Positions 1 to 10,165 of a DNA stretch of 64,000 bases are shown here, piece by piece (position 1 is the first letter of the stretch; the number at the start of each line of letters is the position of its first letter). The notes beneath the pieces are model-generated. The model searched no databases and was not told the origin of the DNA. It was given only the letters and a program-made list of their open reading frames with translations. Origin of the DNA: Shinisaurus crocodilurus (lineage: Eukaryota; Chordata; Lepidosauria; Squamata; Shinisauridae); NCBI GenBank assembly GCA_021292165.1, contig JAHFWL010001001.1, forward strand, positions 806,001 through 870,000, read 5' to 3'. The position numbers and the translations under genes are program-made.

Positions 1-200
1 AATGGCTATTTACTTATTATGGAAGCTGGCATCCTTTATTGGTTTACATTGCATAACCGTTTTATTGTCCCACAGCTATTCTTAAATTGCTTTTAAAAAT
101 GTGTTTTAAACTCTATTTACTTGTGTGCGGGTCAATTGACCCTAATCAATGATCAATCAATACATGTTCCCCGCCCACATTTTGTAGCGATCAAGGAGTG
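1..200. other. Unique AT-rich sequence, no gene seen
   Basis: Non-repetitive AT-rich DNA with several ATCAAT-type motifs near 145-165, which resemble sites for TALE or CUT homeodomain factors. No open reading frame with splice context and no recognised repeat is visible. It may be the edge of a regulatory block, but that is only inference. Confidence 0.3.
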
Positions 201-243
201 TGTGGTGAGAACATGAGGTAGGTGACAGGGATGTGGCATTATG

Positions 244-317
244 GGTAGGCATGTACGGGCACCTGCTGAGGGCCCACACCCCCCAGTGGGGGCTCACTGA
301 CAAGAGCACCCTGGATC
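244..317 (+). repeat. Fragment of dispersed hAT-like repeat
   Basis: The block containing GGGCACCTGCTGAGGGCCC and GGGGGCTCACTGACAAG recurs near 57510-57560 and, inverted, near 46740-46810. A more diverged relative is seen near 62905-62990. It is a short fragment of one dispersed family whose longer copies have CAGGGCC-type ends. Confidence 0.5.
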
Positions 318-474
318 TGAGAAGCCAGTGTCGGGATCTGAGGAGGGCCATCACATTGCCGGAGTGATGGGAAAAGGTGGATAATTTTGGCAGCTGAGTA
401 CTGGCTGGAGAATTAGAGGGTTCCCGCTTATAGAGCAGCCCCAGGCCAGGCCTGCTGTGGCGTTCCTATGGTCT

Positions 475-1015
475 CTCTTTTTTTTTTTCTTTCCCGCTCT
501 ACGTTCTCTTGAATCCACCACAAACCGCACAAGTTCTGTGGCGGAACTGAAGCCCCGTTAGACCCTCTCTCCTCCCCCCCCCTCCTCGCTGGTTTCAAAA
601 AAGATCGTTTGCCTGAGGTAATTAGATTTCCACAGAGAGTGCCGTAATTGGCCTTCTAGATCATAGGGTTGTCTGCGAGCTAATAGCAAAATGGCAGCGT
701 TCATTTTCCTTGGCTGTATCGGGCCATATATCACGGTCCCTTCCCGCACCACCACCCCCCCCCGCCCCAGGCCTCAGTTCTTCAAATAAGATTGCCTCAC
801 TATTATTTTGCCTTCATATTATAGATTATAAATTTTCTCTTCCCTCCACTTCTCTCTTTAATTTGACCCCCAACTGCTGAAACGTTACTTCAAGCCACTG
901 CTCCGGCTCGCTCCCCACACCCACTAATGGCTTCATATGAAATACACGCTTGAGAAAGGTTTGGCATTTTTCTCCACACACAGCTGCATCCAATAAGAGG
1001 CCAACCTCACCTGTC
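475..1015. promoter_or_regulatory. Candidate conserved non-coding element
   Basis: A single-copy block with low CpG, TAATTAGA and GTAATTGGC homeodomain-type cores (618-655), GCTAATAGCAAAATGG and AT-rich tracts. There is no repeat homology and no coding potential. Sequence of this texture is typical of deeply conserved vertebrate enhancers in gene deserts. This is inference from composition; alignment to other amniotes would decide it. Confidence 0.35.
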
Positions 1016-1119
1016 CCCGGAATGAAATGATAGAACGGTTTTTCAGAGCACCGTTGTTGATCAGTTACGGTGGAGGGCCAGGCCAGGGGTGGAGTTGCCG
1101 CTCATTAACAACGTGCAAA

Positions 1120-1245
1120 TACCACGTGCCGCGGTTTCGGGCAGAGTTCTTTCCTAGCCCTACCTGGACATGGCGGGGATTGAACTGGGGACCTTCTGCA
1201 TTCAAAGCAAGCGCTCTGCCATTGACCTACAGTCCCTCTCTCAGG
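1120..1245 (-). mobile_element. tRNA-derived SINE fragment (head and body)
   Basis: Read on the minus strand, the segment starts with a degenerate tRNA-like head. Its B box matches the GGTTCAATCCC type seen in better copies at 27.1 kb, followed by the ATCTCCAGGTAGGGCT-type body. The 3' tail is missing. RNA polymerase III would have transcribed the intact element; this copy is mutated and truncated. Confidence 0.6.
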
Positions 1246-1297
1246 TTGAGGATGATAACGTGCCCATTATAAGCAGCCCTGCTAGATCATAGGGACA

Positions 1298-1342
1298 AAG
1301 GACTCAGGAAGCTGCCTTATACTGGGTCAGACCCTTGGTCTA
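1298..1342 (-). mobile_element. tRNA-SINE 3' tail fragment
   Basis: The sequence CAGGAAGCTGCCTTATACTG followed by a GGGTCAGACCCTTGGTC block is the reverse complement of the 3' part of the same tRNA-derived SINE whose fuller copy lies at 27022-27219. Only the tail is left. Confidence 0.5.
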
Positions 1343-1344
1343 GA

Positions 1345-1654
1345 GATGTGTGAGGAATCCACTTGGGGGGGGCAAGTAGATTGGCCCAGCTCCCCCCCCC
1401 TGGATTCCGGCCCATCTACCCAACACTGGTGCTGATTCGCTCTGACGTGAGTTAAGCCAACACGTGGACTTCTGCTTTTAATGCAGGCCACAATTAGCTT
1501 TTTTTTCTTTTCTTTTTAAGGCAGAGAAATCTGCGCAAAATAAGGCGACAATTTGAGCAATTTGTGTAAAAAAAAAACCCAGCTGCAATTTGCGCAAATT
1601 ATGCCCACGTTTTGTGCAAAGTGCGGCTGTATTTTACTCAAATTTCTTTGCCTT

Positions 1655-1691
<37 letters not shown>

Positions 1692-1800
1692 AAATTGTGG
1701 CCCACTTTAAAAGCGGAAACCGGACCCCCCTGGCTCGGCCCGCTTTCAGCTCTCGAGTCGGTGAGGTGCACCGGAGTCTGCCAAGAGCAAGCGGGGCTTG
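1345..1800. repeat. Fold-back element of the GCGCAAAT family
   Basis: Two imperfect inverted arms surround a centre near 1585-1600. ACTTCTGCTTTTAATGCAGG on the left pairs with the complement of the CCCACTTTAAAAGCGGA block on the right, and both arms carry TTTGCGCAAA-type words. A (TA)n tract (about 1657-1686) interrupts the right arm. The same architecture recurs at 29765-30300. Likely a non-autonomous DNA transposon; ends are not resolved. Confidence 0.5.
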
Positions 1801-1818
1801 TTCTTCAATGTCGCCTAG

Positions 1819-1966
1819 GGATGGATGAGAATTTTGCTCACTTCATTTTCTTTTGTATAAGAATTTACTAAAACATGCAAAAATTCTTCATCAATAGGAT
1901 GGAAAGAATGTGAGATTAAAAACACTTGAATGTGGGAAAAAGCGGAACTGACAGATTCGTTCATGC
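1819..1966. repeat. Small dispersed repeat (GGATGGATGAGAATT family)
   Basis: Starts GGATGGATGAGAATTTTG and ends near GACAGATTCGTTCATGCAGG. Relatives with similar ends lie at 3058-3206, 55865-56000 and 56140-56280. The inverted GGATGG...CCATCC-type ends suggest a tiny non-autonomous DNA transposon. Confidence 0.4.
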
Positions 1967-2040
1967 AGGCAGAGTTCTCTCAGTGCTTAGGCCTTTGAAG
2001 TCTGGGTTTGAATATAGGTATATCCAACCATGGTTTTAAT

Positions 2041-2488
2041 CAGAGGCAGTGTTAGGGGGTGGCCCACTAGGGCTGGAGCCCTGAATCTTTCATTTGGAGC
2101 CCCAAATCTCTGGGAAGCCATGTGCCCCACCACCCTGCTCTCCAGGGGCACTTGCTGAATGAAAGGTATGGGGGCCCTGATGATCTCTGTTGCATCTGAT
2201 CCTCCTGGATGAGCTGGCTTTTTGCCCACAGGTGCTTCACCTTCTGCTGCCCCTCCTTGAATCTTGCTGCCTGAGGTTTTTTTTTCCTGAAATCAAATGC
2301 CCTCCTCTCCCCTGTCCATACATCCCTTTTTACAAATAGGGGGGTGTCCTTAGGAGGCAGGGCCCTTTACAGACACACACATAGAGAGACTTTAGAGCAT
2401 ATACCAATTAGCATATGCGGATTTGTGCATTTTTGTTTGTCCTGTGGGCCTGAGCCCCAGATCTTTTTGGTACCTAGCACCACCCCTG
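2041..2488 (+). mobile_element. Non-autonomous hAT-like element, family A, near full length
   Basis: A 448-bp copy beginning CAGAGGCAGTGTTAGGGG and ending TACCTAGCACCACCCCTG, so the ends are imperfect inverted repeats. Other copies are at 4109-5134, 13325-13489, 22342-23423 and 35325-35563. Two of these have 8-bp target duplications at 7/8 identity, the hAT signature. No target duplication is clear for this copy. It has no transposase and would depend on one in trans. Confidence 0.6.
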
Positions 2489-2639
2489 GATTTGGTGGTG
2501 CTGAATTAGGGCATCCACCTTCCCCCCCAGACAGTCTTCTCATTCTCACCTCCATAAAGGCTCCTCCTCCCTCAGCTGTCACCACCAGAAGCCATTCCGG
2601 CAGGCTGTACAGAGGAAGATGTAAGCAGGAACCAGGGCC

Positions 2640-2965
2640 CCTTTCACCAGTCCTGCTAAAAGATTTACTTCCCCCCCTCTTCCCTCCCCATTCCTTTTTT
2701 CCTTGTATGTTGTGTCTTTTTAGATCAGGGCTCTCCAACCCTGGGTCCCCAGATGTTGCTGGCCTACAGCAACCAGCATACCCAGCCAGCATGGCTAATG
2801 GCAAGGGATTCTGGGAGCTGTAGTCCAGCAACATCTGGGGACCCAAGGTTGGAGAGCCCTTTTTTAGACTGTAAGCTTGTGGACAGAGACTATCGTGTTT
2901 TGCTGATTATATGTTAGCTGTCTTTTCGGCTGAAGAGCATGATAAAAAATAGAATAAACAAACAA
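2640..2965 (+). mobile_element. LINE 3'-end remnant split by a fold-back MITE
   Basis: GACTGTAAGCTTGTGGACAG and the following GGCTGAAGAGCATGATA-(AAAC)n tail resemble the 3' end of a reptile L2/CR1-class LINE. The 136-bp inverted-repeat element at 2726-2861 sits inside it, so the LINE fragment is older. No coding remnant is left. Confidence 0.4.
2726..2861. mobile_element. hAT-type fold-back MITE
   Basis: A 136-bp hairpin-forming element. CAGGGCTCTCCAACCCTGGG pairs with the complementary ACCCAAGGTTGGAGAGCCCT end, and the middle carries the CCCAGCCAGCATGGCTAATG segment. It is flanked by TTTTAGAT on the left and TTTTAGAC on the right, a 7/8 match to an 8-bp target duplication. A close relative lies at 14599-14737. 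Confidence 0.75.
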
Positions 2966-3057
2966 ACAAACAAAATCTTTAACAGCTAGATGGCAGGCGG
3001 GTGCAACATGGTTCTCCCCGTGTGTAGGGAATAGTTCTACCTATTGAATTTGGATGG

Positions 3058-3206
3058 TGCGGATGGGTGAGAATTTCATTCAGTCCCTTTTTTGACCAGA
3101 AGCTATCAAAATGTGCACATTCCTTCATAAATGGGGTGGAAAGGACTTTGTATTCCAATAAATAAATAAATGGAGAAAAAGCAAAACTGAGAGATTTATC
3201 CATCAC
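3058..3206. repeat. Small dispersed repeat
   Basis: Starts GCGGATGGGTGAGAATTTC and ends GAGATTTATCCATCACTAG, giving short inverted ends (GGATGG / CCATC). It contains an (AAAT)n tract. Same family as 1819-1966 and 56140-56280. No coding content. Confidence 0.4.
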
Positions 3207-3274
3207 TAGAAGAGGACTAGAACAAGTGTGCTCAACCCCCTGAAATCCAGAACTCCAAATGTACTAAATTGGGG

Positions 3275-3334
3275 GCACGCCCGCACGCCCGCACGCATGC
3301 ACGCCCTCGCACACACACACACACACACACACTG
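3275..3334. repeat. GC-rich short repeats and (CA)n microsatellite
   Basis: Repeated GCACGCCC/GCACGCAT units run directly into a (CA)n tract of about 12 units. Alternating purine-pyrimidine tracts like this can adopt Z-DNA. No gene. Confidence 0.8.
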
Positions 3335-3534
3335 AGCTGTCAGTAGGAGTGCCAGGAAAAAAAGAGGAAAAAATTGGTTTGATCACACAACAGCTGCATC
3401 TGAAGAACAATGTGCCCCCATCATGCTTTGCTGCTGCACTGAAACAAGACCGGTGTCCTTCAGACACTGGGGCGCCTGGGGCAGAAAATCCAAATGGCCT
3501 CCCGTCCCACAGATTAGCAGTGGGCGCAACTGGG

Positions 3535-3900
3535 GGTGTATGAGAATTAAGTTTCCATTAGTTCAGGACCAGAACTTGGCCCGTTCACACCCCCGAAAGC
3601 AAACATGAACACGAGCGCATTTTGAGGGCAAAGCTCACACATTCCCAAGCTTGCAATGTTCGTTCGCAAAATGCGTCCTTCAGGAAAATGTGCACTTGGG
3701 GTGTGTGTGGAGAACTGTGCATTTTCACGCTTTAGGCAGTGGGAGGGGGGAAGTGCACATTTTGGGGGAACAGTTAAAATAAAATCTGTGACTGTGCCCA
3801 TATGTATTTTTCCTGTTCAAACGGGGGCGGGGAAAGTTCACAGTTGGGAACTGGAATGAACTTTGAGGTGGAATTCAGAGAACATTGACAAACTCAGCCT
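3535..3900. repeat. Diverged AT-rich dispersed repeat (GTTCACA/TGCACATTTT family)
   Basis: Carries GCACATTTTGGGGG, CAAGCTTGCAATGTTCG and a GGAATGAACTTTGAGGTGG end. Related blocks are at 41660-42105, 52960-53290 and partly 18345-18720. Probably an old non-autonomous DNA transposon. Confidence 0.4.
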
Positions 3901-4004
3901 CACTGCTTCTCACATCTGTAGGGACAATCCATTGAGATGTTTGTCTTTACAAGCCCTGTTCGAGTGAATGGTAGGCACACCAGAACCTTTGCACAGCTTC
4001 CCTT

Positions 4005-4070
4005 GGGAACATAGGAAGCTGCCTTCTACTGAGTTGGGTCTTGAGTCCATCAAGCTCAGCACTGTGGTCA
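4005..4070 (-). mobile_element. tRNA-SINE 3' tail fragment
   Basis: GGGAACATAGGAAGCTGCCT and the following ACTGAGTTGGGTC block match the tail end of the tRNA-derived SINE seen whole at 27022-27219. Head and body are absent. Confidence 0.5.
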
Positions 4071-4108
4071 GACCTCAGGGGTGCACAGACCCCAGGCTTC
4101 TGGGATCT

Positions 4109-5134
4109 CCGAGGTGGTGTTAGGGGGAGCGCTGAATCTTTCATTTGGAGCCCCGAATCTCTGGGAGGCCATCTGCCCCACCACCCTGCTGTCCATGGGC
4201 ACTCGCTGAAAGAAAGTCCAGGGGCCCTGATGATCTTTGTTGCATCTGATCCCCCTGGATCAGCTGGCTTTTGCCCACATGCGCTTCACCTCCTGCTACC
4301 CCCCCTTAAAATCTTTCTACCTGAGGATTTTTTTTCTGAAATCAAACGCCCTGCTCTCCTTTCTCCATAGGCCCCTTTGTACAAATAGGGGCGTCCTTAG
4401 GAGTGTCAGGGTCTGTCCTGCAGTGCCATCTGGTGTCAGCGTTGCATATAACCGGCCGCAGGGCTTTGCAGGGTGTGAGCCCTGACTGATAAAACCCTTG
4501 CAGGGTTCAGGCCCAGACCAGCAGGTACTCCCAGGTGGGCTAATGCGGACCAGCTGGGAGCTGCCAGGAAAGGGCTATATAAGAGCTGCATGTCACCTTC
4601 AGCTTTTGCCTTAGCAACAGGGTCGCCAGTGCTAGCTGCAGCCTGTTCCTGATCGCTTGCCACATCAAACCTTGCCTTGCTGTGCTCAACCTCCTGCTTG
4701 TCCCTGACCAACACTCCTGCCTCCAGCCCTGCTCAGCCTGGTATGTCTTGGTGCCTGTTCCTACCTATTCCTGAATACTTCCCAGTCCTCCTGACCCCCG
4801 CCTATTCCTGGACCCTGCCGCTCGCCTCGACTTGTGCTTGGACTCTGTGTCACTCTAACCTGTCCTTGACCTTGTGCCTGGACTTGCCCTCTGCCTCTGC
4901 CCCCTGTTTGGACTCCGTTGCCCTGAACATGTACAGAACCTTGGGCTTGCTGCCTGTATCTGCTGCCCTCTTTCCTGGCCCCGGCGTTCCAGCCCTGAAC
5001 TCTCGCCGCCCACGACCCGGAGGCACACACACAGCGACTTGAAAGCGTATGTAAATTAGCACATGCAGATTTCTGCATCCCCCCCCCTTGTGTGCCTGAG
5101 CCCCAGATCTTTTCAGTACCTAGCACTGCCCCTG
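4109..5134 (+). mobile_element. hAT-like family A element interrupted by an LTR-like insertion
   Basis: Same family as 2041-2488. The left end CCGAGGTGGTGTTAGGGGG and right end TAGCACTGCCCCTG are flanked by TGGGATCT (4101-4108) and TGGAATCT (5135-5142), a 7/8 match to an 8-bp target duplication. The element is split at about 4404-5020 by foreign sequence, so that insertion is younger. A short part of the element is missing after the insertion. Confidence 0.65.
4404..5020 (+). mobile_element. LTR-like insertion with TATA box
   Basis: Sequence absent from other copies of the host element. It starts TGTCAGGGTCTGTCC, has a CTATATAAGAGC TATA-type motif near 4575, then a C/T-rich leader with repeated CCTG units, and ends near CCACGACCC. 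GGAG lies on both sides, a candidate 4-bp target duplication. The architecture suggests a solo LTR of a retroelement, but there is no canonical CA end and no internal region, so the class is uncertain. Confidence 0.4.
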
Positions 5135-5171
5135 TGGAATCTACTGAGTTCCCCCCACCCCTTAGAACCCT

Positions 5172-5346
5172 TTTGCTGGAACCAATTCCCCAGGGAGGTG
5201 GTGGACTCTCCATCACTGCTGATATTCAAGCGAAGACTGCACAGCCATCAGTCAGGGATGCTTTTTAAATTGGATTCCTACAATGAGCAGGGGGCTGAAC
5301 TTGATGGCTTATATGGCACCTTCCAACTCTATGATTCTATGAATCT
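5172..5346 (+). mobile_element. CR1 LINE 3' end
   Basis: Encodes the eroded end of CR1 ORF2 ([13 protein letters not shown] motif, then SHQSGML) followed by the CR1 3' untranslated region: GAGCAGGGGGCTGAACTTGA, CCTTCCAACTCTATGATTC and the terminal ATTCTATGA-type short repeat. Strongly 5'-truncated, as usual for CR1. Not functional. Confidence 0.85.
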
Positions 5347-5850
5347 AGGAGGGGAGGGGCACACGTCCACTTTTACAGAGGACAGTTCTCAATTTGAAAT
5401 GCTGCCAGAGGACTCTATTTTGAAGGTGTTCTCCAGTCCAAGTCCTGTTTAAAGATTTGGAAAAAAAAAAAAAAAACACATCAGAAGGAAGAGCAGAGCC
5501 CTGAAGTTGCCCATCAACAGCACCTGGACAGCAGACGCAGGTCACTTGTTTTGCATTTTTCTATTTAAATTGTCGTTATCATTTCTACAGTTTCATTTAT
5601 ATGTATAAATTAGCCTGTGCAAATTCTATGCAAATAGGTTTCCCCCTTTTCTCCTCTTTTCTTGGTGCTGCACAAGTGGCCACCCTACCTGAGATCCACC
5701 AGGTGCAAAAGATATATACTTAGATTTACGTTCAGGAACCTGTTTTGAGAACCAGAACCGGATGGAGCTCTCAGTCCTTCCACACAAAAATCCACCCCTG
5801 GGAACCCCAAACCACCTTCATTTCAGCAGTATAATTTTGTTTTCAGGGGA
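5347..5850. other. Unique spacer, no gene seen
   Basis: Mixed sequence with an A-run near 5461-5476. No repeat family or coding region could be recognised with confidence. Confidence 0.3.
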
Positions 5851-5945
5851 GGAGAAGTCATTTTGTTGCTATACACCACATAGGGATTTTTCTTAATATT
5901 TAGCTGTATAGAAATAGTACAAATAAATAAATAAATAAATAAATA
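5850..5945 (+). mobile_element. L2-type LINE 3' tail
   Basis: TTTAGCTGTATAGAAATAGT followed by (AAAT)n. The same tail appears inverted at 63005-63060. Only the extreme 3' end survives. Confidence 0.5.
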
Positions 5946-6054
5946 CCATTGTTAAACAACTGGGAGTCAGAAATCCTTGCTGATCTATTGCAAATCACCC
6001 AGACATCTCCCCGTAGATCCAGAGCTACCTTCTTTCCACCCCTGGTCTACATGT

Positions 6055-6160
6055 AGTGGCTCTCCAGGGACTTCTCCAGCCCTACCTGGAGATGTCAAGG
6101 ATTGAACCTGGGGCCTTCTGCAGGCAAAGGGTGTTCTCTACCACTGAGCAATGGCTAACT
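6055..6160 (-). mobile_element. tRNA-derived SINE fragment
   Basis: On the minus strand a tRNA-like head with a GCTCAGTGGTAGAGA-type A box is followed by a B box and the ATCTCCAGGTAGGGC body. The 3' tail is missing. A second diverged copy follows at 6224-6311. Confidence 0.65.
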
Positions 6161-6223
6161 TTGGCTAATGGGTGGTACAGAAATATGTAATAAAATAAAG
6201 AAATACAGAAATACCCGATCCTT

Positions 6224-6311
6224 GTTTTAACTGGAGATGCCAAAGATCGAACCTGAGATCTTCCACTTGCAGAGCATGTCCCAATACCACTGAGCTGGAG
6301 TTGCTCCCTCC
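6224..6311 (-). mobile_element. tRNA-derived SINE fragment
   Basis: A second, more diverged minus-strand copy of the tRNA-headed SINE, with GCTCAGTGGTATTGG (A-box region) and a mutated B box. Two adjacent heads in the same orientation suggest separate insertions into one region. Confidence 0.55.
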
Positions 6312-6422
6312 ATATATTTTTTTTAAAAGAAAGACTTGTGCTGATCAGTTGAACCCCATAGGTCTGTACAACTGCCTGTTCCCCCACTTTGCCTTAATGG
6401 CACCCTAGATCCATGACCTGAA

Positions 6423-6975
6423 GTGGTAATTCCCCTTTACTCTGCACTGGTTAGGCCTCACCTTGAGTACTGCATCCAGTTCTGGGCACCACACTTTAAG
6501 AAGGATGTAGACAAACTGGAGAGGGTTCAGAGGAGGGCAACAAGGATGATAAAGGGACTGGAAACAAGGCCCTATGAGGAGAGACTGAAAGAACTGGGCA
6601 TGTTTAGCCTTCAGAAGAGGAGACTGAGAGGAGATATGATAGCACTCTTCCAGTACTTAAAGGGTTGTCACACAGAGGAGGGCCAGGATCTCTTCTCGAT
6701 CATCCCAGTTTGCAGGACATGGAATAATGGGCTCAAGTTACAGGAACCCAGATTCCACCTGAACATCAGGAAAAATTTCCTGACTGTCAGAGCAATAAGA
6801 CAATGGAACCAACGACCTAGGGAGGTGGTGGACTCTCCCACTCTGGAGGCATTCAAGGTGCGGCTGGACGGCCATCTGTCAGGGATGCTTTGACTTGGAT
6901 TCCTGCATTGAGCAGGGGGTTGGACTCGATGGCCTTGTAGGACCCTTCCAACTCTACTTTTCTATGATTCTGATT
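6423..6975 (+). mobile_element. CR1 LINE, 3' part with ORF2 C-terminus
   Basis: A 156-codon open frame encodes the CR1 ORF2 C-terminus: [18 protein letters not shown] (end of the reverse transcriptase), [39 protein letters not shown] and [13 protein letters not shown]. It stops at GHLSGML and is followed by the CR1 3' UTR (GAGCAGGGGGTTGGACTCGA) and a TCTATGATTCTG end. The 5' part is missing. The intact frame suggests a fairly young insertion, but it cannot move on its own. Confidence 0.92.
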
Positions 6976-7392
6976 GCCTCATGCTGTCCCACACTTCTCT
7001 AGGGCCACCTACGCCTCATAAAGGTGATCTGTGCCACTTGGCCTGGAACAATATCTTTGACATCATTGGAAATGCATGCTGCTGGTGAAGCATGGGTTTT
7101 AATTTTTTTTGGGGGGGAAACGTCACACATTACCTCATCTGCATTGAAAATATAACTTTTTACTTCCATATGGGTCACGTTAAGGGAAAGGGCTTTTTTT
7201 TTTTGTAAAGTAAAAAACACAACCCCCCCTCCCCACACACAACCCCATTAGAGTGGGTCTGGAAAGGTTTAGCCAATTTTCAGGCTATACATCTTAATCT
7301 CCCTGAAGTATATAGAAAGACAGACAGACAGAAAGAAATCGGACATGTTGAAGAGAAGGAAGGGATGAGTCCCACAAATCCTAGCTGATGGT

Positions 7393-7465
7393 ACGATCAT
7401 ATGCTGTTTACTCAGAAGTAAACCCCCATTGTGTTCAGTGGGGTTTACTCTCATGTCAGTGTGTG
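7393..7465. repeat. Fragment of TACTCAGAAGTAA repeat
   Basis: TTTACTCAGAAGTAAACCCC and the GTTCAGTGGGGTTTACTCTC block match a dispersed family whose other fragments lie at 20279-20335, within the fold-back at 23485-23790 and at 40975-41080. Confidence 0.45.
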
Positions 7466-7469
7466 GACA

Positions 7470-8400
7470 AAATAAAAATGTTCTCCTAATTCCTACAATT
7501 TGTTATTTGGGGGAAGAAGACTCAGAAATTCCATCTGGTTCTTAGCTCCTGCTACGAGACAATTAATGTCACAGGATACACGAGATCACAGTGGGGAGAC
7601 CGTGGTTTCCCCCACCCATGAAAAAAAGGGGATTCTTTTTCCTCACTCTTTTCACTTCACATAGCCTGCAGTAGCTTGTATGAGGAATTAGCCACCCCTT
7701 ATGAAAAGACTCATTTACACAGCAAAAGTTTTAGTGCGTTCACTTCATCTGTAGGGCCTTGCAAGGTACATCATGTTATTATCTTGTCTTGTGGACTGGG
7801 CATAACATGTGCCTCCTTATAATGTGCATGTGGGTAATTGTAATATTCAAGTGGGTGTGTCTGAGAGGCAAATTTATTAATGCAGAGATAACAACCCTGG
7901 CAGTTTCTTGAGACATGCCTGTTCTGTGAAATTATAGGATTATATAAGCATGGCGAGGGAGACAACGGAAATTTGGCAAGGAACAAAGAGGGTTATTTCC
8001 CCAAATGAAGCGTGTAATCATTGTTTGCAAAACCCAACGTTTGGCAAGGCTTGGTGGGTAAAGCAAAACTGATTTTGGGTTTCGACATTTCTCCGACAAT
8101 GTTGAGGGGGTGGTGGAGGGGAAGAGACGGAACTCATATCCAGTGTTTGTTCTGGGAATTTCTATCCCACATAGAAGCGGAACTCTGTTTTTTTTTAAAA
8201 AACAGAACTATTTAACAGGGAAATGACTCAATGGGCCAGGTTATGTTGCCGTTTGTGTGTACAGTACAACCAATCCCAGTTGTGGACACCTGTTTGTGGA
8301 CACAGGTTACATTCTGTGGATTGTGGCTCATAGATTTGGACAGACCATTTTATTTCCGGTCTGTGCTACTTTTAGATGTGTTCATTCAAAAGTCCATTCT
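7470..8400. other. Unique sequence, no gene seen
   Basis: Single-copy AT-rich DNA without recognisable repeats, coding frames or RNA genes. No motif strong enough to assign a role. Confidence 0.3.
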
Positions 8401-8645
8401 AGGGATGTGCATCGGATCCGGTTGAATCCCAAGCTGAAGTGGGACCCTTTCGACCGTTTCTGGTGCTTCTCGGGGTGAAGTGGGCTTCCCTCCAAAGTGA
8501 CCAGAACTGAAACTGGGTCCTGCACAAAGCTTTGTGCACGATCCAGACTTCAGAAAGTCAAAGAGTCTGCCTTTCCGCAAGGAACAAATGCAAAGCATCT
8601 TTTAACGTTTCTCTGTAGGTACTGAGGGGTGGCGGGTGAGGCAGA
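8401..8645. repeat. hAT-like element, one end only
   Basis: Begins TAGGGATGTGCATCGGATCC, a terminal type shared with other hAT-like repeats (TAGGGATG / CATCCCTA), and contains a TGCACAAAGCTTTGTGCA palindrome near 8520-8540. The opposite end is not recognisable, so it is probably truncated. Confidence 0.4.
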
Positions 8646-8992
8646 CGGTGGAGGGAAGTGCTGCTGAGTGACTGATATGTAGGTCCACCTTCTAATCATA
8701 GGGCATGCTCTTCCAGGGGCTTTCCAATCACTGTGTTTTTGGGGAGGGATTATGAGCCAGATAAAGCCATTTTTTTTTCTAGCTTCCTTTGATCTGTCAC
8801 TAAGGCCCCAATCCTATGCATAGGATTGTGCCTTAAGTTGTTCCGTAGCAAGCAAATGGTACTAGAGCAAGTCTGTGCTAGTTCGTGGTGGCTTCAAGGT
8901 CAGTTTGTTCATGGTTTCAAAATCCTTTATTTTCTCCTTCTCAAATAATAACCCAACCCTTCTCTCAGACACTTTCCTGCAGTGGAAAAACC

Positions 8993-9246
8993 TATTTATT
9001 TATTTATTTATTTATTTGTTATATTTATACCCCGCCTTTTTTCCTGAAAGGAACCCAAGGCGGCTTACATAATCCTCCTCCTCCTCCTCTCCATTTTACC
9101 CTCACAACAACACTGTGAGGTAGGTTAGGCTGAGAGGCAGTGACTGGCCCAAAGTCACCCAGTGAGTTTCATGGCCGAGTGGGGATTTGAACCCGGATCT
9201 CCCGAGTCCCAGTCCAACACTCTAACCACTACGCCACACTGGCTCC
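8993..9246 (-). mobile_element. CORE-SINE (MIR-like) with L2-type tail
   Basis: Minus-strand, full length. The tRNA-like head has a GTAGTGGTTAGAG-type A box and a GGTTCAAATCC B box. A MIR/CORE-like body follows (ACTTTGGGCCAGTCACTG, then the TACCTCACAGTGTTGTTGTG block), then an L2-like tail (GCCGCCTTGGGTTCC...GGCGGGGTATAAAT) ending in (AAAT)n. It is mobilised in trans by an L2-type reverse transcriptase, judging by the shared tail. Confidence 0.85.
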
Positions 9247-9830
9247 TTTCTTTCATACTCTTTTCTTTTCTGTCGTTTTACTTGTTCGTCGGTGTTGTCT
9301 GTGCGTCTTTACGTAGAATTTAGGCAGTGAATACATCCTCCCTTCTCCACAATTAGGGAAAATAATTTATTTATTTGGATTCAGTTTTCCTTCAGTTTTT
9401 CATGCGCGCATTTGTGTGTGTTGTTAATCATCATATTATAGTAGCATTGTTATCCTATTTGTCAGTCCATGTCTTGCTTTGCTTTCTTGGGTGTAGAACC
9501 TGATGCAAGGCAGACAGCTTAATCCACCTTGTTTTCCCTTATGAATTTTGTTTTTTTTTTTGGGGGGGGGGAGGTTTTTTTTTTTTTTTTAAAAACATAT
9601 TCCCAGTCCATTTTGGTTCTATTCTCCTTCTGTTCCTTATTTCATTCAGTTTATTTTGCATGATGATGATGATGATGATTTCCCAAGCTTTTCGCCGGAA
9701 AATGCCTTACTTTCTAATTCCACAATTTAATCTACGTTGCCTTTTTGTGGATTGTGGCTCACATAACAAGTTTCACTGCTCGGCTGGTTAAAAAAAAGAG
9801 AGAGAGCAAAACTCAGGCAATAGTTCTGTT
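9247..9830. other. Unique AT-rich spacer with homopolymer runs
   Basis: Contains T- and G-runs near 9548-9592 and a short (GAT)n tract near 9661-9680. Nothing else could be recognised. No gene seen. Confidence 0.35.
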
Positions 9831-10165
9831 TCAAGTTCTTATAGGTTTTCTCCAGCATAGCCAATGGTGAGAGATGGTAGCCCAAAACATCTCGAGGGCC
9901 ACACGTTGCTCACCCATCCTAGAATGCTGTTTCCCCCCCTGAGATGACATACAGCTATTCATGCAGAGCAGGTTCCATGGCACCTGCGGCGAAATCCAAT
10001 GGTGCCCACAAAGCTCTCCCCTCCCTGCCCCCTTTAAAAAAAAAAAACCATTTTGAAGAAAAACCTTGGGAAATGTCAGGATGGTCTTCTTTCTTTCCCT
10101 TTCTAGCCTTGCTCTTTCTCTCCCCTTTGCCTTGCTGTTTCCCCCTCCCTCCCAGCCTCTAGCCC

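Noticed and set aside
2344..2846. Two overlapping 159-codon frames on opposite strands
   Set aside because: Both cross a hAT element, a LINE tail and a fold-back MITE; they have no domain and are shadows of repeats.
4404..5020. An endogenous retrovirus
   Set aside because: Only an LTR-like segment is present, with no gag, pol or env remnant and no canonical termini.
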